A stretch of DNA of 6,111 nucleotides, from positions 1 to 6,111 of the forward strand of contig CAAGHT010000148.1 of the NCBI GenBank assembly GCA_900769775.1, in the 5' to 3' direction. The DNA is from Clostridia bacterium (GTDB lineage Bacteria; Bacillota; Clostridia; Oscillospirales; Acutalibacteraceae). The notes under the pieces were generated by a model, which saw only the letters and a program-made list of their open reading frames with translations, was not told the origin of the DNA and did not search any database. The position numbers were made by a program, and so were the translations under genes. This document shows positions 1 through 4,780 of this stretch, one piece after another (positions within the stretch are counted from its first letter, which is position 1; every line of letters starts with the position of its first letter).

Positions 1-473
1 ATTCGGAGGGTGAAATTGACCTTCTTATCGCAACTACCGTAATCGAGGTCGGTATCGATGTTCCGAATGCCGCGATTATGGTTATCGAAAATGCCGAGCG
101 GTTCGGTCTCTCTCAGCTTCATCAGCTGAGAGGCAGAATAGGCAGAGGACAGTATAAGTCGACCTGCATATTCATATCTGACGGCGGCATAAAGGCAAAG
201 GAGCGGCTTGATATTATGTGCCGCACTATGGACGGCTTTAAGATTGCCGATGAAGACCTCAGGCTTCGCGGCCCCGGAGACTTTCTCGGAAACCGTCAGC
301 ACGGACTGCCAGAGCTTCATATTGCCGACCTGCTCTCCGACCTCGACACACTGCGCCTTGCGGGACGGCAGGCGGCTGAGCTAATCTCGCACGACCCCAC
401 CCTCAGTAGACAGGAAAACCGCGCCTTCAGAGCAGAGGTTTCCGCACTTCTTTCAAATATTAAAAATAATTGA
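1..473 (+). CDS. recG: ATP-dependent DNA helicase RecG, C-terminal part (5' end outside window)
   Basis: This is the last 156 residues of RecG, the superfamily 2 helicase that remodels stalled replication forks and branch-migrates Holliday junctions. The reading frame is open from base 3, and the full protein is usually about 680 residues. Helicase motif V is visible as ATTVIEVGIDVPNA just before the Met at 78. Motif VI follows as QLHQLRGRIGRG. The RecG-specific tail is also present: DGFKIADEDLRLRGPGDFLG and then RQHGLPELHIADL. The match to the family is strong, and the RGPGDFLG and RQHGLPEL segments separate it from Mfd and PriA. It ends with TGA. No hairpin terminator follows. The next gene's promoter starts almost at the stop codon, so readthrough into it is possible. 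It shows no damage. Confidence 0.97.
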   Translation, partial: SEGEIDLLIATTVIEVGIDVPNAAIMVIENAERFGLSQLHQLRGRIGRGQYKSTCIFISDGGIKAKERLDIMCRTMDGFKIADEDLRLRGPGDFLGNRQHGLPELHIADLLSDLDTLRLAGRQAAELISHDPTLSRQENRAFRAEVSALLSNIKNN

Positions 474-483
474 TGCAAATTAT

Positions 484-506
484 GAGATTTTATGATATAA
501 TATCTC
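484..506 (+). promoter_or_regulatory. Extended -10 promoter inside a palindrome (possible operator) for the exporter-CYTH operon
   Basis: TATAAT lies at 496-501 and is preceded by TG at 493-494, giving a perfect extended -10 (TGaTATAAT). No good -35 is spaced correctly; TTGATG at 470-475 is 20 bases away. The expected transcript start is near 508, leaving a leader of about 24 bases with GGAG at 521-524. The -10 sits in a 23-base imperfect palindrome with outer arms GAGAT (484-488) and ATCTC (502-506). Nine of 11 base pairs match around a centre at 495. A repressor bound here would cover the -10. Its identity is not readable from sequence; a metal-responsive regulator is an inference from the downstream gene. 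Confidence 0.6.
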
Positions 507-531
507 GAATTTACTTTATTGGAGTTTTTAA

Positions 532-1401
532 ATGCAGGAATTTTTACACGAGCTTGAGCATATTTTGCTTCATCCGCTCATAGAAACTGCCAAAATGCTT
601 CCTATTCTTTTTCTTGCCTATCTGTTTATGGAGTGGCTAGAGGCGGCAGAGGGCAGTAAGATGGCAAAAGCCTTTAATAAAGCTAAAAAAAGCGGCCCTC
701 TCTTCGGCTCGCTTATGGGACTTATTCCCCAGTGCGGCTTCTCGGGAGCTATTGCGGGAATGTATGCCGCAGGAACGGTAACGGCAGGAACACTTGTTGC
801 CGTTATTCTTGCGACAAGTGATGAGATGCTTCCCATTCTCATAACAAAAAATGTCCCCCCTATTACTATTCTCGTGATTTTGGGGCTGAAGCTTCTTATC
901 GGTATTATATCGGGCTTTGCGATTGATTTTCTCATCAGAAAAAACAACGCCGAGCGTAAGGAAGATATCCACGGTTTTTGCGAGAGGGAGCACTGCTCCT
1001 GCAAGGACGGCATTTTTGTTTCGGCACTTAAGCACACCCTGAAAATCGCCGTTATTATTTACATAGTATCGGCTCTGCTTCATTTTGCAGTTGACCTTAT
1101 CCCTGATGAGACACTTAAAGCGGTGCTTAATTTCCCCGTTGTTTCTCAGATTGCGGCATCTCTTATCGGACTTATCCCGAGCTGTGCTGTATCTGTTACT
1201 CTCACCGAGCTTTATGTGAATGGCGCTCTCGGCTTTGGGTCTATGCTTTGCGGTCTGCTCACAAACGGCGGTGTTGGTCTCCTCGTTTTATTCCGTCAGA
1301 ACAAAAACCGCAAAAATTCCCTTTTTATTACCGCCCTGCTTCTTATTTCGGGACTTATTTTTGGTTCACTTGCAGGCCTTATCTTTGAGGGTATACTATA
1401 A
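532..1401 (+). CDS. Putative multi-pass heavy-metal (arsenic/manganese-type) exporter, ArsP_2 family
   Basis: This 289-residue integral membrane protein resembles the 'putative 10TM heavy-metal exporter' family (ArsP_2; also annotated as arsenic efflux protein or putative manganese transporter). It has about eight to ten hydrophobic segments. It also contains an internal duplication: GLIPQCGFSG near residue 63 is echoed by GLIPSCAVSV near 213, each followed by a Y..G....G.L pattern. This suggests two inverted-topology halves. The loop between the halves holds HGFCEREHCSCKDG (residues 147-160), a His/Cys cluster suited to binding a soft or transition metal. C68 and C218 sit at matching places in the two repeats. 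The ATG at 532 has GGAG seven bases upstream. Its stop overlaps the start of the CYTH gene (TAATG), so the two are probably co-translated. Export of a metal or metalloid is family-based; the actual substrate is unknown. Confidence 0.8.
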   Translation: MQEFLHELEHILLHPLIETAKMLPILFLAYLFMEWLEAAEGSKMAKAFNKAKKSGPLFGSLMGLIPQCGFSGAIAGMYAAGTVTAGTLVAVILATSDEMLPILITKNVPPITILVILGLKLLIGIISGFAIDFLIRKNNAERKEDIHGFCEREHCSCKDGIFVSALKHTLKIAVIIYIVSALLHFAVDLIPDETLKAVLNFPVVSQIAASLIGLIPSCAVSVTLTELYVNGALGFGSMLCGLLTNGGVGLLVLFRQNKNRKNSLFITALLLISGLIFGSLAGLIFEGIL

Positions 1402-1895
1402 TGAGCAACGGTCTTGAAATTGAAAGAAAATTCCTTATCGCCTACCCCGACACTGCTCTTTTAGATTCGCTTCGGGATTGCTCCAAGGTAGAAATCGAAC
1501 AGACCTATCTCAGCGACCGCTCCCGTATCCGCAAATGGTGTGAAAACGGAAAAACCGTCTATATTAAGACGGTTAAAGAAAAAATAAGCGAGATTACCCG
1601 AATTGAAACCGAAAGTGAAATAGAAAAAGCGGAATATGAACGGCTTTTGCTTCTTCGGGATGAGAGCCGCGTTACAATAAAGAAAACCCGTTACAGATAT
1701 GCCTATCTCGGAAAAATAATCGAGATAGACCTCTTCCCCTTCTGGAGCGACCGCGCTTTTTTGGAGGTAGAGCTCGAGAGCGAGGACGAGGAATTTTCAA
1801 TTCCTCCCTTTATCGAGGTTATCCGTGAGGTAACCGAGGATAAGCGCTATCGCAACAGCGCCCTCGCAAAAGAAATTCCTTATGATGAAATATAA
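1401..1895 (+). CDS. CYTH-domain triphosphatase / adenylate-cyclase-like protein
   Basis: This 164-residue protein is a complete single CYTH domain, the triphosphate tunnel fold. Bacterial members of this size usually hydrolyse inorganic triphosphate or other triphosphates with Mg2+ or Mn2+; some relatives are class IV adenylate cyclases. Visible signature residues are the N-terminal ExExK (E6, E8, K10 in LEIERKFL), R42 and R44 (SRIRKW), K56 (YIKTVK), R67-x-E69-x-E71, K95 and R97 (KKTRYRY), E108 and D110 (EIDLF), and E122 and E124 (LEVELES). The C-terminal family signature DKRYRNSALA is also present. All expected tunnel charges appear intact, so it is probably active. The start overlaps the exporter stop by one base, and GAGGG lies 9 bases upstream inside the exporter gene, consistent with translational coupling. 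The physiological substrate cannot be told from the sequence. Confidence 0.9.
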   Translation: MSNGLEIERKFLIAYPDTALLDSLRDCSKVEIEQTYLSDRSRIRKWCENGKTVYIKTVKEKISEITRIETESEIEKAEYERLLLLRDESRVTIKKTRYRYAYLGKIIEIDLFPFWSDRAFLEVELESEDEEFSIPPFIEVIREVTEDKRYRNSALAKEIPYDEI

Positions 1896-1925
1896 AACGC
1901 TATGTCTTACGACATAGCGTTTTTC
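1894..1925. terminator. Bidirectional intrinsic terminator between convergent operons
   Basis: A 13-bp perfect stem is formed by AAAACGCTATGTC (1894-1906) and GACATAGCGTTTT (1911-1923), with the four-base loop TTAC. On the plus strand it is followed by a T-rich run (TTTTCTTTTT from 1921). On the minus strand it is followed by TTTTATATTTC. It therefore serves the CYTH operon and the convergent PAP2 operon. The CYTH stop codon (1893-1895) overlaps the foot of the stem. The PAP2 stop codon (1907-1909) lies in the loop, so the stem also encodes the last four residues of the PAP2 protein. Confidence 0.93.
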
Positions 1926-2596
1926 TTTTTCGTTATTTTGTTTTTCCAATAATCTTTATAAAGAATTATTTCGGCAAGCAGGCACATGGGTATTGCGGCG
2001 AAAGCATCTACTATCGAATGCTGCTTTATAAAGGCGGTCGAGAGGCACACAAGCACTACAAATACCGTAATAAATGCCTTGACCCATTTTGACACTCCCT
2101 TTTCCTTTAGCCACACAGAAGCGATACCGATTGAATATCCTACATGAAGTGAGGGGCAGACATTTGTGTTTGTATCAAAGGTATAGAGCAGTCCGATTAT
2201 ATCTGTGAAGATATTATCCCGCGGAAATTCTGCAGGGCGGAGGTCCTGCATATTCGGAAAGAGAATATAGACCGTCATTGCAACAACCTGAGTGATTATT
2301 ATAAAGCTCTGAAGCTTTATGAAGCTTTTTGGGTTATAAAGCGCAAAATAAAGCAGTGACACAACAATCAGCAGATACCAGCCGACATAGGGAATTACAA
2401 ATACCTCGCAAAAAGGTATTAAATCATCAAGAGGGCTGTGTATGACATAGCATTTTTCTGTGGGAATAAGGTTTTCGGTTAAAAAGTAGAGAGCAAAATA
2501 TCCGACCCAACCGAGCAGATATAAAAGATGAGAAAACTCGGGATCGCGAAGCCGTCTTAACCTAAACTCTCTGTAATCAACAACCGGCTTTCTCAT
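1907..2596 (-). CDS. PAP2-family membrane phosphatase (atypical active-site motifs)
   Basis: This 229-residue protein has about six hydrophobic segments (roughly 24-40, 64-87, 97-113, 151-165, 172-190 and 196-214) and belongs to the type 2 phosphatidic acid phosphatase superfamily. Such enzymes remove phosphate from lipid phosphates or transfer phospho-headgroups. Motif C2 is CPSLHV (H151) and motif C3 is STAFIKQHSIVDAF (nucleophile H193, D197). Motif C1 is reduced: R120-P121 is present but its usual Lys is Phe, and the canonical Arg after Ser in C3 is Thr187. This looks more like the AUR1/PAP2_3 branch than like a classic undecaprenyl-diphosphate phosphatase. The ATG overlaps the acyltransferase stop as ATGA, so the two genes form an operon. 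It ends in the loop of the shared terminator. A role in membrane-lipid metabolism is inferred from its family and partner. Confidence 0.82.
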   Translation of the reverse strand: MRKPVVDYREFRLRRLRDPEFSHLLYLLGWVGYFALYFLTENLIPTEKCYVIHSPLDDLIPFCEVFVIPYVGWYLLIVVSLLYFALYNPKSFIKLQSFIIITQVVAMTVYILFPNMQDLRPAEFPRDNIFTDIIGLLYTFDTNTNVCPSLHVGYSIGIASVWLKEKGVSKWVKAFITVFVVLVCLSTAFIKQHSIVDAFAAIPMCLLAEIILYKDYWKNKITKKKNAMS

Positions 2597-3362
2597 ACCT
2601 TATCAGCTCCTTTGGGTTTGTTTTTGGGATAGTCCCTTTTAGGAATATTACGGTAAGGGACAACAGTATGCAGTGGAAGTCTCTCAGCTATTCTTGTAAT
2701 CTCATCCATAAGATACTCGCTGATTCTTACCTTCTCGCTGTCGAGAGGAGCCTCTGCTGAGAATTTTATGGACTTTCCGAGGTATACCTTTTTGAGCCTC
2801 GGCGCAATATACATAGGAACAAAGGAAAGCTCCTTTCCCGTTTTCTTATGATAAAGGCGCGCCACCTCAACAAAGCCCGTTGTAAACTCATAAACTATAT
2901 GATTATGCTTTACATTATGCTCGGGGAATATTATTATATTCGCTCCGTCTATAAGTCCTGCAACTGTCTTTTTAAAGGTCAAAAGAATTCTCGCATCGTG
3001 ATAAACGCCTATTGTCCGCGAATTATTCATAACAAATACCGAGAGAGGCGCGATAATATACGAAAGAATTTTGTAAAAAGGGTGGGTATATTTTGGCTTC
3101 TCGCTCCAAAAGTCCGAAAAGGCATAGGCGGGAACATCTTTCAGATGAAGCATATCTCCGACACACCAGATAAGCCTTTTACCGGGGAAATGTATCTCTC
3201 CCACAATGGGGCCGTTCATCTGTGTATGGTTGCCTACTATAACAGAGGGCTCATCCGGATATTCTCTATACCCTCTATTTTAATTTTAGGATAAAAAAGC
3301 CAAACAAACCACCTGACTATTTTAAAGAGCAGACTGGGCTTTTTCTCTTTTTCCTTATCCAA
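2593..3362 (-). pseudogene. Lysophospholipid (1-acylglycerol-3-phosphate) acyltransferase-like gene, frameshifted
   Basis: The long intact part (start at 3219, 208 residues) lacks an N-terminus. Reading upstream in that frame gives PDEPSVIVGNHTQ joined to MNGPIVGEI, and the frame is closed at 3280-3282. The missing start lies in another frame: a TTG at 3360-3362 gives MDKEKEKKPSLLFKIVRWF and then YPKIKIEGIENI. The two join perfectly if one C is restored at about 3258 (minus strand ATCCGG becoming ATCCCGG). The repaired protein is about 256 residues and belongs to the PlsC/LPLAT superfamily, which acylates lysophosphatidate or related lipids. The NH..MNGP block replaces the usual NHxxxxD, with Gly51 at the Asp position. 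IIIFPEHN corresponds to FPEG, and FVPMYIAPRLKK is a clostridial-type tail. It ends in a 4-base overlap with the PAP2 gene. The break could be a real mutation or a sequence error. Confidence 0.8.
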
Positions 3363-3367
3363 GGAGT

Positions 3368-3374
3368 TCACCTT
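3368..3374 (-). promoter_or_regulatory. Ribosome binding site that fixes a TTG start for the acyltransferase gene
   Basis: On the minus strand AAGGTGA occupies 3374-3368, five bases ahead of TTG (3362-3360). The alternative GTG (3371-3369) lies inside this Shine-Dalgarno sequence and has only AGAAGG directly against it, so TTG is preferred. An 8-bp inverted repeat (3365-3372 with 3423-3430) could fold over this site in transcripts that begin further upstream. No convincing -35/-10 pair is visible between here and the epimerase stop at 3459, so transcription may come from the epimerase promoter. Confidence 0.5.
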
Positions 3375-3458
3375 CTGATAAATAGTTGATGGTATAATTT
3401 TACAACCTAATAGTTTATGTTCGGTGAACTGATTATGAATAAAGTGTTAACTAAAAAA

Positions 3459-4376
3459 TCAGATCATTCCCTCATCTATCATCCACTGTACAGCGGTGCG
3501 AAGAGCCTCCTCGGGGGTATATTTTGGTTTATAACCAAGCTTTTCCTTCGCCTTTGTGATATCGGGAAGCATATGTGCATAAAAATGCCACCATGCGCCG
3601 ATCTCAAGATTTATCTCGGTGGTATATTTCTCCCACGAAACTCGTTCAATCGGAATTTCTACTCCATAAATATCCGAAAATGCCTTAACTAGTCCGCTTG
3701 ATGTAAGACCATACTCAGCGCCTGCGTTGAATATCTCTCCTGCTGCGGCTTCGGGGTTGTTGAGAGCTAAAATAAATAGGTCAGCAATATCCTCAGCGTG
3801 GCAGGGAGAAATTATACACTCGGGGCCATCGGGGAGAATAACCGGCTTTCCTGCTCTGTGAGCTTTATGCACCTCAAGGCTTCTGCCGCCCATACATTCA
3901 AGGGGTGCCTTTCCCAGTCCGCAGATATTGGGAGGCATAATAGCAGTGAAGAGAGCCTTTCCGTCCTTGCCCGATTCGGCGCACATTTTCTTAATGCTTT
4001 CAAATCGTCTTGCATAGCCGAGGAAGGGGCATTCGCTCTATCCCACCTCGGGTGTGGGAACAACAGCGGGGTTACCATATATTCAAACCGAGCCGCAAGC
4101 AATTATATGCTTTACAGAATCTGAAAATACGCACCAGGCATTATAAGCAGAGCCGGGCATATCAATAACAACATCAAAATTATAGGGTAAAAGCTCGGCA
4201 AGGCTTTCTCTGCTTGTTGAGTCAACGGTCACAAATCGAACTCCCTCGGTTGAGGAATAGCTCCTGACCTTAGTATTACCTCTTGTACCGAGATATACTT
4301 CATGTCCCTCTGCAACAAGCTTCGGTACCATATAAGAGCCAACGTGTCCCGTACCGCCAACAATAAAAATCTTCAT
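3459..4376 (-). pseudogene. NAD(P)-dependent epimerase/dehydratase-family gene with two in-frame stops
   Basis: One 306-codon frame runs from the ATG at 4376 to a TGA at 3459-3461, but it is interrupted by TGA at codon 98 (4083-4085) and TAG at codon 113 (4038-4040). Homology continues across both stops in the same frame: IIACGSV, stop, IYGNPAVVPTPEVG, stop, SECPFLGYARRFESIKK. The N-terminus is a Rossmann nucleotide-binding site (VGGTGHVG, residues 6-13). The C-terminal part has EIFNAGAEYG and a late LGYKPKYTPEEALR, as in extended SDR sugar-nucleotide epimerases. The first stop replaces what is probably Trp in relatives (SVWxYG). TGA ends four genes in this window, including this one, so it is unlikely to be read as Trp. 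The usual YxxxK is also not evident (Y121, F125). A Shine-Dalgarno GGAG sits 7 bases before the ATG. An internal ATG at 3984-3986 has no good Shine-Dalgarno, so the C-terminal half is probably not made separately. Confidence 0.85.
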
Positions 4377-4405
4377 ATTCTTTCTCCGTTTCGGTATTTT
4401 TATAA

Positions 4406-4441
4406 ATTATAACATTATTTTTATCATTTTACAATGTAAAA
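4406..4441 (-). promoter_or_regulatory. Promoter of the epimerase gene with overlapping palindrome
   Basis: On the minus strand an extended -10, TGtTATAAT (TATAAT at 4411-4406, TG at 4414-4413), is preceded by a 17-base spacer and a TTGTAA -35 (4434-4429). The predicted transcript starts near 4399, about 23 bases before the ATG. The -35 is embedded in a perfect 15-base palindrome, TTTTACAATGTAAAA (4427-4441; 7-1-7 arms), a typical position and shape for a repressor operator. The palindrome also overlaps the T-run of the upstream gene's terminator. Confidence 0.65.
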
Positions 4442-4468
4442 AACGGACACAGTTTAGTCTGTATCCGT
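4438..4468 (-). terminator. Intrinsic terminator of the 75-residue protein gene
   Basis: Read on the minus strand, ACGGATACAG (4468-4459) and CTGTGTCCGT (4452-4443) form a 10-bp stem with one G-U pair and the loop ACTAAA. A run of six Ts follows (4443-4438, sharing the last stem base). It lies 10 bases after the TGA stop of the small gene. It should isolate that gene from the epimerase downstream. Confidence 0.9.
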
Positions 4469-4478
4469 CAAAATTTTA

Positions 4479-4706
4479 TCAGCCTTCAAGCCATTCCTTG
4501 ACCTTTTCGGCAGAAATTCGCTTTATCTCCTCTTTGGGGTAGGGCGAATCTTCTCCGCCCGAAAGATAGAGAAAATACTTTCCGTCCTCGCGCTTAAAAA
4601 GACATTCCTCGTATCCCCTGCCATCGCCGAAATTCCCATAAACCCGTTTTGTAATAAACTCGGCATCCTCGGTATCGTAAAGCGTTTTTGCAATTATCTT
4701 TTTCAT
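4479..4706 (-). CDS. Small conserved-type protein of unknown function (75 residues)
   Basis: This encodes a 75-residue soluble, charged protein with no signal peptide or membrane segment. It starts MKKIIAKTLYDTEDAEFI and continues with YEECLFKREDGKYFLYLSGG, then a helical, charged tail (KEEIKRISAEKVKEWLEG). The pattern of a YDTE.A start, a YEE.L......G.YFLY..GG beta section and a final Trp-containing helix resembles small uncharacterised proteins I recall from clostridia and their conjugative elements. No function is known to me and none is proposed. The ATG at 4706 has AAGGA about 8 bases upstream, and a good terminator follows, supporting a real, separately ended gene. It ends in TGA. No clear promoter was found in 4707-4780, so it may be read from the glycerate kinase transcript, since no terminator is evident in between. 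Confidence 0.75.
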   Translation of the reverse strand: MKKIIAKTLYDTEDAEFITKRVYGNFGDGRGYEECLFKREDGKYFLYLSGGEDSPYPKEEIKRISAEKVKEWLEG

Positions 4707-4780
4707 ATCGGTTTCCTTTCTTCGTTATTTATTATTAGGTTGCCGAAAAAAGTTCCGATTTTTCATTCCATATTTTTCAA

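Noticed and set aside
474..531. Manganese riboswitch (yybP-ykoY type) ahead of the exporter
   Set aside because: The gap is only 58 bases and is largely filled by the promoter; there is no room for the riboswitch fold.
618..1083. Two long minus-strand frames opposite the exporter
   Set aside because: Antisense shadows of a gene with clear membrane-protein features, a promoter and a ribosome binding site on the plus strand.
2310..2345. Repeated AAGCTT/AGCTTCA units forming a possible small hairpin inside the PAP2 gene
   Set aside because: Explained by the coding sequence for a repeated Ser-Phe-Ile type segment in a membrane protein; no T-run follows.
2848..3294. 148-codon plus-strand frame opposite the acyltransferase gene
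   Set aside because: Its translation has no family features and it lies antisense to a clear acyltransferase coding frame; no good ribosome binding site.
3383..3410. TATAAT on the plus strand at about 3393 as a promoter
   Set aside because: No matching -35 at the right distance and no supported gene downstream on that strand; the 3417-3692 frame is antisense to the epimerase.
4038..4085. Selenocysteine or pyrrolysine insertion at the TGA and TAG
   Set aside because: The positions are not known redox or pyrrolysine sites in this family, no selenocysteine-insertion hairpin was recognised after the TGA, and two different stops side by side fit nonsense mutation better.
3812..4124. Overlapping frames on both strands spanning the nonsense codons of the epimerase
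   Set aside because: Family homology runs through the stops in the original frame, so these are not alternative products or a frameshifted continuation.
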